A stretch of DNA of 64,000 bases from Coprococcus aceti. Lineage in GTDB: Bacteria; Bacillota; Clostridia; Lachnospirales; Lachnospiraceae. Shown piece after piece: positions 8,805 through 17,526 of the stretch (its first letter is position 1; every line of letters begins with the position of its first letter). The position numbers were made by a program, and so were the translations under genes. Below the pieces are notes generated by a model that saw only the letters and a program-made list of their open reading frames with translations, had not been told where the DNA came from and searched no databases. Location: positions 1 to 64,000 of the forward strand of contig NZ_JAOQJT010000010.1 of the NCBI RefSeq assembly GCF_025567285.1, given 5' to 3'.

Positions 8805-9479
8805 ATGCCAGCAATAACAAATGACTGGGCTGAATATCTTAAGCCTGAATATAAGAAACCTTACTATAAAAAGCTGTTTGATTTTGTGGGACAGGCATAC
8901 GCAACGGAAACTGTCTACCCACCAGCCGATGATATATTCAACGCATTTCACACAACGCCGTTATCCCATGTAAAATGTGTGATAATCGGTCAGGATCCAT
9001 ATCATGAGCCAGGGCAGGCACACGGTCTGAGTTTCAGTGTGAAACCAGGTGTCACCATACCACCATCGCTCGTCAACATATATCAGGAGCTTCACGATGA
9101 TCTGGGATGTAAGATCCCCAATAACGGATATCTTGAGAAGTGGGCCGACCAGGGAGTCCTCATGCTCAATGCCGTGCTGACCGTTCAGGCTCACAGAGCC
9201 GGTTCCCATCAGGGAAAGGGCTGGGAACATTTTACCGATGCAGCGATCAGGATCCTGAACGAGCAGGACAGACCTATCGTGTTCATCCTGTGGGGTGCAT
9301 ACGCCCAGAAGAAGGCCGCATTCCTGAACAACCCACACCACCTGATCCTGAAGTCCGCACACCCAAGTCCACTGTCTGTATACAGGGGCTTCTGGGGAAG
9401 CAAGCCGTTCAGCAAGACCAACGATTTCCTGGTTGCAAACGGAGTCGAGCCTATCGACTGGCAGATCGAGGACATTTGA
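8805..9479 (+). CDS. ung: Uracil-DNA glycosylase, family 1
   Basis: 224 aa. Removes uracil from DNA as the first step of base-excision repair. The water-activating loop 'GQDPYH' is at residues 62-67 and the Leu-intercalation/minor-groove motif 'HPSPLS' at about 186-191, both intact, along with 'GLSFSV' that stacks the base. The start at 8805 follows AAAGGAG; an upstream in-frame ATG at 8781 has no site. Eighteen bases separate it from the phosphatase gene downstream, so the two are probably co-transcribed. Confidence 0.96.
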   Translation: MPAITNDWAEYLKPEYKKPYYKKLFDFVGQAYATETVYPPADDIFNAFHTTPLSHVKCVIIGQDPYHEPGQAHGLSFSVKPGVTIPPSLVNIYQELHDDLGCKIPNNGYLEKWADQGVLMLNAVLTVQAHRAGSHQGKGWEHFTDAAIRILNEQDRPIVFILWGAYAQKKAAFLNNPHHLILKSAHPSPLSVYRGFWGSKPFSKTNDFLVANGVEPIDWQIEDI

Positions 9480-9497
9480 TTTTGGAGGACTGTACAC

Positions 9498-10106
9498 ATG
9501 GAGATTTATATTGTAAGACACGGTGAAACCGTATGGAATAAAAAGAAGCTGCTTCAGGGCCGGACTGACATTGAGCTCAGCGACAAAGGACGAGAGCTCG
9601 CCAGGATCACAGGAGAAAATCTGAGAGACACACACTTTGATATGGTGTTTTCCAGTCCGCTTAAGAGGGCTTACGAGACAGCCAGCCTCATTGTCGGCGG
9701 CAGGGACATTCCAATTGTGAAGAATGACCTCATAAAGGAAATGTGCTTTGGTGACTGGGAAGGGCAGAATATGTCAGAACTTCTGGCAGACGGAGGTCAG
9801 GATTTTCAGTATTTCTTCAAGCATCCTGAGCTCTATCACCCGGTTGGAAACGGTGAATCATTTGAGGAACTCTGCCAGCGGGCGGCCAGATTCATGACTG
9901 AGTATGTGGAGCCACTCTCCTCAAAATATTCAAGGATCATGATCGTTGCCCACGGTGCGATAAACAAAGCAATGATGATGCATGTAAAAAAGCATCCGCT
10001 CGAGGAGTTCTGGTCAGGCGGGCTGCAGCAGAACTGCAACGTGATAATGCTTGACTACTCAGACAACGTATATACGATCATCGACGAGACAAAAATTTTC
10101 TATTAG
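9498..10106 (+). CDS. Histidine phosphatase family protein (phosphoglycerate-mutase-like)
   Basis: 202 aa. The branch-1 catalytic motif 'VRHGETVWN' is at residues 5-13 (phospho-accepting His), with the second Arg in 'SSPLKRAYETA' and the second catalytic His in 'VAHGAINKA' near residue 150. Such enzymes remove phosphate from small metabolites (e.g. alpha-ribazole phosphate, sugar phosphates); the substrate cannot be assigned. TTGGAGGA precedes ATG. It follows ung by 18 nt. Confidence 0.88.
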   Translation: MEIYIVRHGETVWNKKKLLQGRTDIELSDKGRELARITGENLRDTHFDMVFSSPLKRAYETASLIVGGRDIPIVKNDLIKEMCFGDWEGQNMSELLADGGQDFQYFFKHPELYHPVGNGESFEELCQRAARFMTEYVEPLSSKYSRIMIVAHGAINKAMMMHVKKHPLEEFWSGGLQQNCNVIMLDYSDNVYTIIDETKIFY

Positions 10107-10120
10107 ACAGTATAATAAAA

Positions 10121-10187
10121 ACAAAGAGCACTGTCCCGGCTTCATCCATGATACAACCTATCATGAATGTTTCAGGTTCAGTGCTCT
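10121..10187 (-). terminator. Terminator of the HD-hydrolase gene, overlapping its last codons
   Basis: Outer arms AGAGCACTG (10125-10133) and CAGTGCTCT (10179-10187) enclose a second hairpin (10143-10153 with 10159-10169). On the minus strand the stem is followed by CTTTGTTTTTA. The 5' arm and part of the inner stem lie inside the coding region. Confidence 0.65.
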
Positions 10188-10784
10188 CTGCACTTCCAGT
10201 ATCTGCTCTTCTATCTTATCTGCGAGCATATATATCTGTTCATTATATCTTCCGTCTATTCTCCGCATAGCCTCGGGAAGGGGATTGAGAATGTCTGTAT
10301 ACGACTGCTTTATCTTCTTCTGTATCCACCTCACATCAGGCATGTAAACTATCGTTCTGAGATTGTGAAGCCTGTCCGCAAGCTTCACGATCACCGTCTG
10401 GTACGAACCCTGGGAAAATAACCTCCTGGCATATACGGAAAACGGTTCCCCCTGTATCCTAGTCAGAAGTCTTACCTGTTCGCGTATGTCCGCGCCAAAT
10501 GCACTCTCTATATCGTCAAGTGTACATTCTGTATCTTCAACCGTGTCGTGAAGGAGTGCAGTTATGAGGATATCCTCGTCGGTTATCCCGCACTCTTCTC
10601 TCAGGATATTGTATACGCCAAGTATATGCTCATCATAATAAGGCTTCATACCGCCATTTCCCCGGCGCATCTGCCCTTCATGAAATGCTTTTGCCATATC
10701 CATAGCCTGCTGTATGCGTTCTGAAACCTGTACATCCGGTCCAACCATATCATCAACGCCTTTTCCCAGTGTCATGTCAGCCAT
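10161..10784 (-). CDS. RelA/SpoT-type HD hydrolase (single domain)
   Basis: 207 aa from the ATG at 10784 (AAAGGG eight bases upstream; an earlier start at 10820 is less likely). HD-superfamily residues resemble the hydrolase half of Rel/SpoT: His in 'AFHEGQMRR', the signature 'LLHDTVEDT' with the HD pair and Glu-Asp, and 'VKLADRLHNLRT'. There is no synthetase, TGS or ACT domain, so it is a small alarmone hydrolase candidate that would remove the 3' pyrophosphate from (p)ppGpp; a nucleotide substrate other than ppGpp is possible. A RelQ-type synthetase is present at 34215. Confidence 0.8.
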   Translation of the reverse strand: MADMTLGKGVDDMVGPDVQVSERIQQAMDMAKAFHEGQMRRGNGGMKPYYDEHILGVYNILREECGITDEDILITALLHDTVEDTECTLDDIESAFGADIREQVRLLTRIQGEPFSVYARRLFSQGSYQTVIVKLADRLHNLRTIVYMPDVRWIQKKIKQSYTDILNPLPEAMRRIDGRYNEQIYMLADKIEEQILEVQRALNLKHS

Positions 10785-10951
10785 CTTCTTATCCCTTTCA
10801 GTACATCCCAAACTACACAAAGTATAACATAGCAGCCTTGAATAATCTATCCATTTTTTATATACTTAACAAATGTGCTTCTATTAAATTTTACATTTAC
10901 AATGAAATATTTTTTACTTTGCACATCACACTTTACAAAAGGAGTATATAC

Positions 10952-13096
10952 ATGAACATAATCAAGAAAATTGCTCAGGAGATAGGCTGTCGCGACAGCC
11001 AGGTTGAAGCAGCGGTAAAACTCATCGATGATGGCAACACAATTCCATTCATCGCCAGATATAGAAAGGAAGCCACCGGCTCCCTCAACGACGAACAGCT
11101 TCGTCTTCTTCACGAAAGACTTGTATACCTTAGAAATCTCGAGGACAAAAAGGCTCAGGTCATCGCAAGTATAGAGGAGCAGGGAAAACTTACAGATCAG
11201 CTCAGGGCGGACATTGAGAAGGCCGAGACCATGGTTCTGGTCGACGATCTCTACAGACCATACAGGCCTAAGCGAAAGACAAGGGCAACCATCGCCAAGG
11301 ACAAAGGGCTGGAGGGGCTTGCAAACATCATCATGCTGCAGATGACCAGAACTCCGATAGTCAAGGAAGCTGAAGCTTATGTGTCTGAGGAGAAGGGCGT
11401 TGCAGACACAAGCGAAGCCATCGCAGGCGCAATGGACATAATCGCTGAAAATATATCTGACACCGCCGATTACAGGACTCACATAAGAGACCTCACCACC
11501 AGACACGGTGTGCTGAGAACAACAGCAAAGGACCCGGAGGCTGAATCCGTATACGAGATGTACTACGACTTCTCCACCCCTGTATCCAAGATGACCGGAT
11601 ACAGAACCCTCGCCGTTAACCGCGGTGAAAAGGAAAAGTTCATCACAGTAAAGATCGAGGCACCGGTCAACGACATAATATCATATCTGAAAAAACAGAT
11701 CATCGTCAGAGACAATCCTGAGACCGAACAGATACTTTCAGACGCGATCGCAGACAGCTACGACAGGCTCATAGCCCCTGCCATCGAGAGGGAGATCAGA
11801 AACGCCCTCACAGAGACCGCTGAGGACGGTGCCATCAAGGTATTTGCATCGAATCTGCAGCAGCTCCTCATGCAGCCTCCTATCGCAGGGCAGACCGTGC
11901 TCGGCTGGGATCCGGCGTTCAGAACCGGCTGTAAGCTCGCAGTTGTGGATCCGACCGGAAAGGTTCTCGACACCGTTGTCATATTCCCAACGGCACCTCA
12001 GAAGAAGGTTGCAGAGGCTAAAAATACTGTGAATGCTCTAATAAAGAAGTACGGCATAACTCTCATATCCGTGGGAAATGGTACGGCATCCAGAGAGTCA
12101 GAGATGGTGATCGCCGAGCTCATCAGTGAACTTGACACACCTGTACAGTACGTGATAACCAACGAGGCAGGAGCTTCTGTCTACTCCGCCAGCAAGCTTG
12201 CAACCGAGGAATTCCCTCATTTTGATGTTGGTCAGAGAAGTGCGGCTTCCATCGCCAGGAGAGTACAGGATCCTCTGGCAGAGCTGGTCAAGATCGATCC
12301 AAAGGCTATCGGAGTCGGTCAGTATCAGCACGATATGAACCAGAAGAAGCTGACAGAAGCCCTGGACGCAGTTGTTGAGGATTCTGTAAATAAAGTCGGC
12401 GTCGACCTCAATACCGCTTCTGCCCCACTTATGGAGCACATTTCCGGAATAAACAAGACGCTGGCCAAGAATATCGTGGATTACAGAGAGGCAAATGGAC
12501 GCTTCAAAACCAGAAAGGAACTCCTCAAGGTTGCCAAGCTCGGACCTAAGGCATTTGAACAGTGCGCAGGTTTCATGAGGATAAGCGGCGGCTCAAATCC
12601 TCTGGATGCCACATCTGTACATCCTGAGAGTTACGATATAGCCACTGCCCTGCTGAGCCACATCGGCTACACAACCGATGACATTGCATCCGGCAGGCTC
12701 AAGGATCTTTCAAAAGCCGCCGGCAACATCAAAAAGCTAGCTGAGGAGCTGGGAACAGGAACGATAACTCTCAACGACATCATAAAGGAGCTTGAAAAGC
12801 CTGCCCGTGATCCCCGTGACGAGATGCCAAAGCCGATCCTCAGAGGAGATGTCCTTGAGATGAAGGATCTGACAGAGGGAATGATACTCAAGGGAACCGT
12901 CAGAAACGTGATCGACTTCGGTGCATTTGTGGATATAGGTGTTCATCAGGACGGACTTGTCCACATCTCAGAGATGTCCGACAAATTCATAAAGCACCCT
13001 CTTGACGTGGTGAGCGTCGGCGACATTGTCCAGGTAAAGGTCATCGGCATAGACCTCGCCAAGAAACGCATACAGCTCTCCATGAAGGGTATTTAA
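10952..13096 (+). CDS. tex: Tex family RNA-binding transcription accessory protein
   Basis: 714 aa from the ATG at 10952, chosen for AAAGGAG upstream; the open frame extends further but without a ribosome site. Order of domains: N-terminal helical region, YqgF/RuvX-like RNase-H fold ('GWDPAFRTGCKLAVVDPTG' near 325), tandem helix-hairpin-helix segments ('LNTASAPLMEHISGIN...' near 490) and a C-terminal S1 domain ('GTVRNVIDFGAFVDIGVHQDGLVHIS', about 645-670). Tex binds nucleic acid and affects transcription and ribosome function. Length matches the family. Followed by a terminator that overlaps the cotJA ribosome site. Confidence 0.94.
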   Translation: MNIIKKIAQEIGCRDSQVEAAVKLIDDGNTIPFIARYRKEATGSLNDEQLRLLHERLVYLRNLEDKKAQVIASIEEQGKLTDQLRADIEKAETMVLVDDLYRPYRPKRKTRATIAKDKGLEGLANIIMLQMTRTPIVKEAEAYVSEEKGVADTSEAIAGAMDIIAENISDTADYRTHIRDLTTRHGVLRTTAKDPEAESVYEMYYDFSTPVSKMTGYRTLAVNRGEKEKFITVKIEAPVNDIISYLKKQIIVRDNPETEQILSDAIADSYDRLIAPAIEREIRNALTETAEDGAIKVFASNLQQLLMQPPIAGQTVLGWDPAFRTGCKLAVVDPTGKVLDTVVIFPTAPQKKVAEAKNTVNALIKKYGITLISVGNGTASRESEMVIAELISELDTPVQYVITNEAGASVYSASKLATEEFPHFDVGQRSAASIARRVQDPLAELVKIDPKAIGVGQYQHDMNQKKLTEALDAVVEDSVNKVGVDLNTASAPLMEHISGINKTLAKNIVDYREANGRFKTRKELLKVAKLGPKAFEQCAGFMRISGGSNPLDATSVHPESYDIATALLSHIGYTTDDIASGRLKDLSKAAGNIKKLAEELGTGTITLNDIIKELEKPARDPRDEMPKPILRGDVLEMKDLTEGMILKGTVRNVIDFGAFVDIGVHQDGLVHISEMSDKFIKHPLDVVSVGDIVQVKVIGIDLAKKRIQLSMKGI

Positions 13097-13123
13097 CACA
13101 CGACAAAATACAGTAACATATTT

Positions 13124-13175
13124 AAGCCTCCAGCATAGTTTATACAGAGAAAACTTATGTATGGAGGCTTTTATA
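13124..13175 (+). terminator. Terminator-like hairpin after tex whose 3' arm contains the cotJA ribosome site
   Basis: Arms AAGCCTCCA (13124-13132) and TGGAGGCTT (13162-13170), with an additional CATA/TATG pair inside, followed by TTTTA. The GGAGG in the 3' arm (13163-13167) is eight bases before the cotJA GTG start, so the folded hairpin would hide it. Confidence 0.7.
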
Positions 13176-13445
13176 GTGGAACAAAACAGAAACTGCTGCC
13201 GTAACGGCCAGAATCGATGCTACTATAACCAGGGAACCTCTGTTAAATACACCGCCTCATCCGGCTCCAAGCCACGCTCCTGTGACTCCGGCACTGCCAC
13301 TTCGGTGAGAACCGACAGGCCGCTCGGAATGGCTTATATCCCTGAACAGTTCTTTGAAAATCTGTACGATGCAAAATGCGGACTGATGGAGGGCACCATG
13401 TTCAAGGATCTCAATCTGATATTCTGCGGGGTAAGGGGGAAATAG
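13176..13445 (+). CDS. cotJA: Spore coat-associated protein CotJA
   Basis: 89 aa, starting at the GTG at 13176 because GGAGG lies eight bases before it; the ATG at 13161 overlaps that ribosome site and would be unusable. The C-terminal half has the CotJA signature 'LGMAYIPEQFFENLYDA' and 'GTMFKDLNLIF'. The N-terminal 45 residues are Cys/Ser/Thr-rich and variable. First gene of the cotJ operon, two bases ahead of cotJB, made in sporulating mother cells and placed in the coat in Bacillus. Confidence 0.88.
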   Translation: MEQNRNCCRNGQNRCYYNQGTSVKYTASSGSKPRSCDSGTATSVRTDRPLGMAYIPEQFFENLYDAKCGLMEGTMFKDLNLIFCGVRGK

Positions 13446-13447
13446 CC

Positions 13448-13711
13448 ATGAATAAAATGAACAAAAAACAGCTTCTGCGCTTTATCACAGAGGTCTCTTT
13501 TGCACTTGACGATATTGCGCTCTATCTCGACCTTCATCCCGACTGCACCAAGGCACTTTCGAGCTATGACAACTATCAGAGCATGCGCACCCAGGCTATA
13601 AATGATTACGTGAACATGTATGGGCCGCTGAACAAATATCAGGTCACTGACAACAACTATTTCAACTGGGTCAATGACCCTTGGCCATGGGAAGGAGAGT
13701 GTAACTGCTAA
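13448..13711 (+). CDS. cotJB: Spore coat protein CotJB
   Basis: 87 aa. Contains the conserved 'FALDDIALYLDLHP' block and the C-terminal 'NWVNDPWPWEGE' of the CotJB family. The start chosen is ATG at 13448, two bases after the cotJA stop; ATG at 13457 is a possible alternative. Its stop overlaps the cotJC start by one base (TAATG), so translation of the three genes is probably coupled. Confidence 0.9.
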   Translation: MNKMNKKQLLRFITEVSFALDDIALYLDLHPDCTKALSSYDNYQSMRTQAINDYVNMYGPLNKYQVTDNNYFNWVNDPWPWEGECNC

Positions 13712-14334
13712 TGTGGGTTTATGAGAAAAGATTACAATTTCCTATAAATATAAAGGAAACCAACGCAAAGCTGGCTCAGGACATAATCAGTCAATACGGC
13801 GGTCCGGACGGTGAAATGAGTGCCTCGATGAGATACCTGTCGCAGAGATATTCCATGCCTGACAAGAAGGTCAAGGCGGCTCTGACCGACATCGGAACCG
13901 AGGAACTTGCCCATCTCGAGATGGTTGCGACCATCATTTACCAGCTCACAAGGGATCTGAGCATCGAGGAGATCAAGGCATCGGGCTTTGACAAATATTA
14001 TATCGACCACACCATCGGCATCTGGCCCCAGGCGGCAGGAGGAATTCCATTTAACGCCTGCGAATTCCAGTGCAAGGGCGACGCGATAACAGATCTTTTT
14101 GAGGATATGGCCGCTGAGCAGAAAGCCAGGTCGACCTACGACAACATTCTCAGACTGTGCAAGGATCACCCGGACGTATATGAGCCTATCAAATTCCTGC
14201 GCGAGAGGGAGGTCGTGCACTTCCAGAGATTTGGCGAATGCCTTGAGGCTGTAAAAGATACCCTCGATCACAAGAATTTCTATGCATTCAACCCTTCATT
14301 TGACACCAAGGCACCTTGTTTAAAGAATAATTGA
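13711..14334 (+). CDS. cotJC: Spore coat protein CotJC, manganese-catalase family
   Basis: 207 aa ferritin-like four-helix protein. Glu and His residues in helix positions expected for a di-manganese site are visible: 'DIGTEELAHLEMV' near residue 65 and 'REREVVHFQRFGE' near residue 170, with Glu in 'MAAEQKARSTYD'. Homologues are coat-associated catalase-like proteins. It overlaps cotJB by one base. Function as an active catalase is inferred from family. Confidence 0.92.
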   Translation: MWVYEKRLQFPINIKETNAKLAQDIISQYGGPDGEMSASMRYLSQRYSMPDKKVKAALTDIGTEELAHLEMVATIIYQLTRDLSIEEIKASGFDKYYIDHTIGIWPQAAGGIPFNACEFQCKGDAITDLFEDMAAEQKARSTYDNILRLCKDHPDVYEPIKFLREREVVHFQRFGECLEAVKDTLDHKNFYAFNPSFDTKAPCLKNN

Positions 14335-14392
14335 AAATTAGAAATATCGGTGGTAAAATGATGTCACTTTTAACAAGAGAAGAGGCGGTGTT

Positions 14393-15340
14393 ATGTCAGA
14401 AAAACAGATCAACCACTCACAGAGATTCGGAATCATACTGGTTCTGTCATGCGGAATCATGTGGGGCATAAGCGGAGTCCTTGGACAATACGTGTTCCAG
14501 TCGTCAGATGTAAATGCCACACAGCTTTCCATAATCAGACAGTTTATATCCGGTGTCGTACTGCTTGTCATCGCCGCCGTAAAGGGAGATAAAAGGGCTT
14601 TGACCATATGGTCAAAGCCTAAAAGTGTCATATCTATGCTGTTCTTTGCACTCTCAGGTGTCATGGGCGTGCAGTTCACATACTTCGCTTCCATCGAACA
14701 TTCCAACGCCGCAACCGGCACAGTGATCCAGTTCACATACATAATCATGCTGCTGTTGTACACAACAATATTCATGCACAAGAGACCTCATATATATGAA
14801 GCCGCCTCAGTCGTATGTGCATTTGCAGGTATCTTTCTGATCGCCACACACGGCAGCCTGAATTCCCTTGCCATATCCAGGCCGGCGCTCATATGGGGAC
14901 TCACCTCAGCGGTATGTTTCACTATATACTGCCTTTATCCTCAGAAGCTCTACAATGAATATGGTCTGGTAAATATCATAGGCTGGTCATCACTCATAGC
15001 CTCCATTTTCCTTGCGCTGGTCACGAAAACATTCTCACTGCCTCACATGGATGGAAGGATAATTGCAGCCTCACTTGCGGTAGCCATTGTGGGCTCCCTC
15101 ATCCCATTTACAATATACGGTCTCGGCATCAGCATCCTCGGAAGCGTGAAGGCGAGTCTTTTTGTCACAGTCGAGCCCGTGTCAAGTGCCCTGCTGACGT
15201 GGATCTTTCTGGGAACCCAGTTCACCCGTATGGATCTGATCGGTTTTCTCCTGATTCTTGGATCCATACAGGTTGTTGCCATAATGACATTTCACAATGA
15301 AAAACACATAGTAAAAGCTGAACAGACCCATCTGTCATGA
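14393..15340 (+). CDS. EamA (DMT superfamily) transporter
   Basis: 315 aa with about ten membrane helices in two EamA repeats (roughly 14-145 and 160-300), including the characteristic 'ASIEHSNAATGTVIQ' and 'ASLFVTVEPVSSALLTW' blocks at the ends of each repeat. Such permeases move amino acids, nucleobases or other metabolites; the substrate is unknown. AGAGG seven bases before ATG. The 3' end overlaps the converging gene at 15335 by six bases. Starts 58 bases after the cotJ operon and may be read through from it. Confidence 0.88.
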   Translation: MSEKQINHSQRFGIILVLSCGIMWGISGVLGQYVFQSSDVNATQLSIIRQFISGVVLLVIAAVKGDKRALTIWSKPKSVISMLFFALSGVMGVQFTYFASIEHSNAATGTVIQFTYIIMLLLYTTIFMHKRPHIYEAASVVCAFAGIFLIATHGSLNSLAISRPALIWGLTSAVCFTIYCLYPQKLYNEYGLVNIIGWSSLIASIFLALVTKTFSLPHMDGRIIAASLAVAIVGSLIPFTIYGLGISILGSVKASLFVTVEPVSSALLTWIFLGTQFTRMDLIGFLLILGSIQVVAIMTFHNEKHIVKAEQTHLS

Positions 15341-17173
15341 TGAAAGTCCATCCAGTTCATCTATCGCACATCTCATAACCCGGATCTCCTGAAGCTTTTC
15401 ATCAAGAAGCTTCTCCCGGTGTGTGAGTTTTTCGTATATATCTCTTCTTCGTCCGTCAAGGCTTTGCAGCCCGGTTCTGCGGCTGTGTATCTCATCCCGC
15501 TGTGCACAGAGCTTATCAAGTTCCGCCCTGCTTTCCTCAAGCTCCGCTGTCAATCTCTTTCTTCCACTCTTCTTCCTGAGTCCCCAGTATTTTGACAACG
15601 CATATCCAATATAGTATGCAAGTCCCGCAGCTCCGACAGCAAAGAGCATCGCATACACAAGTCGTCCGTCCGGGAGAATATTATCACCCCGTGCGACCAA
15701 TGCATACATTATAACTATCGACAATATTCCAAGTACCATGAGCGGTACAAGTGCTGTTCTTACTCCAGTCCTTATCCAACTTCGTCTGTACTCCTTAGGA
15801 AGCTCCTCCAGATGACGTCTGAGCGTCGTGATCTCAAGTTCGCTTTTCCGCTCCTGTGCCCATACCGAGTTAAGCTCACCCAGAACATCAGAGCTGACCT
15901 CGTAGTCATTTCGCAGGCTCATATATTCCCTGACCGCAGCGTCCGCCTCGTATGTCTGACATTTCATCCTGAGTATCTGTCTGACCTGTCTCAGTGTATC
16001 GTGATAAAGCTCCCTGCCCATTTTTCTGCCCGATCTTGCATACAGCCCCGACACCTCTATCATCATGTCGACCGCAAGTTTTATTCCGTCTCTGATTTCA
16101 AGATCGGCAACATTCAGTTTATCGAGCAATCTGCCAAATTCTGTATTTTTGTTGGCTCTGGCGTATTCACTGTAGTCGGATCGTTCAAATCTCTCACCTT
16201 CCACCGCCAGGATTCTGTAATCCTTCAGCATGGATGATATATCAAAGTTCTTCTCACAGCCTGTCATACGGTTCAGGCATATGGAATATATATTGTCACG
16301 TCCCTCAAGCTCCAGGATACCCAGAATGGCCTCCGTCAGAGCACCGTCCCTTGTATCGTTATCCACCGGATAATCAATTCTTTTATATTCTCTGACCGCA
16401 GCAGGCACAAACTTAGTCGAAACCACTCCGTCAGACATTTCCCCATAGATATATCCATGTGCGCCTGTTGACTCTCTCGACACAGCCTCCGGACTTCCAG
16501 AATAATAAGCCTTGCCCGGAATCTTCATCTGATACTTCTGGCGGCCGCCAAACGCAATGTAATTAAATCCACTGGCACGCAGCCTGTTCCAGTCAACCGG
16601 CATCCGTCTCCGGTCACCCCCACATGCGATCAGCACATTACATACCGCTTCATCCTGCGGTTCTGCATCATCCACCACCCTGGCATCCATCTTCCTGTCA
16701 AAATAGCTCACGCCGTATATATCAACGTCCTTGTCCGGAAAATGAATATGATCCAGTGCCATGGTCGCCTGCTCATCCCTGACCGCTGTGTACCCCATAT
16801 CTCCAGTCTGTTTGTCTCCAATCTGTCTTATTCCAGGGCTTCCGATCACACACACACGGGATTTGAAACCATAGTCAAGAAGCGGCGCATCACTTCCCAG
16901 ATTATCCTGAAATCCAGCAGCATATATGACCACTGTATGCTTTAAGCTTCCAAATATCTCATCAAGCCATACAAGCTCTTCCTCAGATGGCTGATGGTCA
17001 AACAGATTGCCTGCAACCAGAAGAAAATCCACGTCAAGCTCCCCGGCACGTGCCACCACAGCCTCAAATGTCATGTATATTTCGTTTTTCCTCTCGCCGC
17101 TCCATACACACTCCCTGTCAGGCAGCGCGCCGAGCAGCACATCGGATATATGTATAAACGTTATCTTTTTCAT
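15335..17173 (-). CDS. SbcD/YhaO-like metallophosphoesterase homologue with degenerate metal site, fused to a coiled-coil membrane region
   Basis: 612 aa from the ATG at 17173, where family similarity begins; an ATG nine codons upstream (17200) is possible. The N-terminal about 270 residues align with SbcD-type nucleases, but each metal-binding motif is altered: SDVLLG (SDxHLG expected, Leu13), GNLFD (GDLFD, Asn56), GFQD (GNHD, 87-90) and FGGRQ (GHxH). The rest holds coiled coils and two membrane helices ('TALVPLMVLGILSIVIMYAL', 'MLFAVGAAGLAYYIGYAL'), like the SbcC-type partner YhaN. No SbcC/YhaN gene is adjacent. Likely a pseudoenzyme tethered to the membrane; role unknown. Confidence 0.75.
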   Translation of the reverse strand: MKKITFIHISDVLLGALPDRECVWSGERKNEIYMTFEAVVARAGELDVDFLLVAGNLFDHQPSEEELVWLDEIFGSLKHTVVIYAAGFQDNLGSDAPLLDYGFKSRVCVIGSPGIRQIGDKQTGDMGYTAVRDEQATMALDHIHFPDKDVDIYGVSYFDRKMDARVVDDAEPQDEAVCNVLIACGGDRRRMPVDWNRLRASGFNYIAFGGRQKYQMKIPGKAYYSGSPEAVSRESTGAHGYIYGEMSDGVVSTKFVPAAVREYKRIDYPVDNDTRDGALTEAILGILELEGRDNIYSICLNRMTGCEKNFDISSMLKDYRILAVEGERFERSDYSEYARANKNTEFGRLLDKLNVADLEIRDGIKLAVDMMIEVSGLYARSGRKMGRELYHDTLRQVRQILRMKCQTYEADAAVREYMSLRNDYEVSSDVLGELNSVWAQERKSELEITTLRRHLEELPKEYRRSWIRTGVRTALVPLMVLGILSIVIMYALVARGDNILPDGRLVYAMLFAVGAAGLAYYIGYALSKYWGLRKKSGRKRLTAELEESRAELDKLCAQRDEIHSRRTGLQSLDGRRRDIYEKLTHREKLLDEKLQEIRVMRCAIDELDGLSS

Positions 17174-17455
17174 CAATCTGTATATTCCAATCCCAAGCAT
17201 GAAAATGCATTATAATCCGTATTTGTTATGTGTGAGCATGACGCACGCCCCACATTTACATACTCTTTTATAATTATATTAGTATATGTCGATACACGCA
17301 AGTGCAACGACATAATGTATGTCGTGCACAGGTGCGACAGCCTTCACGCATCAATGTGCTTCATTATTTCATGTCATCTGACCCTAAAACGTTCATTTCA
17401 ACAGCCAGAGCATTATTTTGCCAAGTTTAATTTGTTTTTAGCTTGTTTTTCTCAA
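17174..17455. other. Intergenic region upstream of pyrG
   Basis: About 280 nt AT-rich sequence without an open frame that has a ribosome site. It contains a small inverted repeat ACGACAT (17307-17313) / ATGTCGT (17319-17325). It carries the 5' regions of both divergent genes; no riboswitch or attenuator is visible. Confidence 0.5.
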
Positions 17456-17484
17456 TTGACTTTTAGATATGGCTTGCTTATAAT
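17456..17484 (+). promoter_or_regulatory. Promoter of pyrG
   Basis: TTGACT (17456-17461), 17-nt spacer, TATAAT (17479-17484). The leader to the start codon is short, about 35 nt, with no attenuator and no G-run at the expected start site as used in Bacillus pyrG control. Confidence 0.85.
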
Positions 17485-17526
17485 ATGTTAATGTAGTTTT
17501 TTGAAGTATTAATGGAGGATATAATT

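Noticed and set aside
8180..8824. Long plus-strand open frame across the T-box and the 51-aa gene
   Set aside because: It covers the T-box core, terminator and promoter on the other strand and has no ribosome site; it is a non-coding reading of structured leader DNA.
12098..12439. Minus-strand open frames inside tex and pyrG
   Set aside because: Antisense shadows of conserved coding sequence with no start signals.
17307..17325. Small inverted repeat ACGACAT/ATGTCGT upstream of pyrG
   Set aside because: Seven-base arms in AT-rich DNA are expected by chance, and it lies 130 bases from the promoter.
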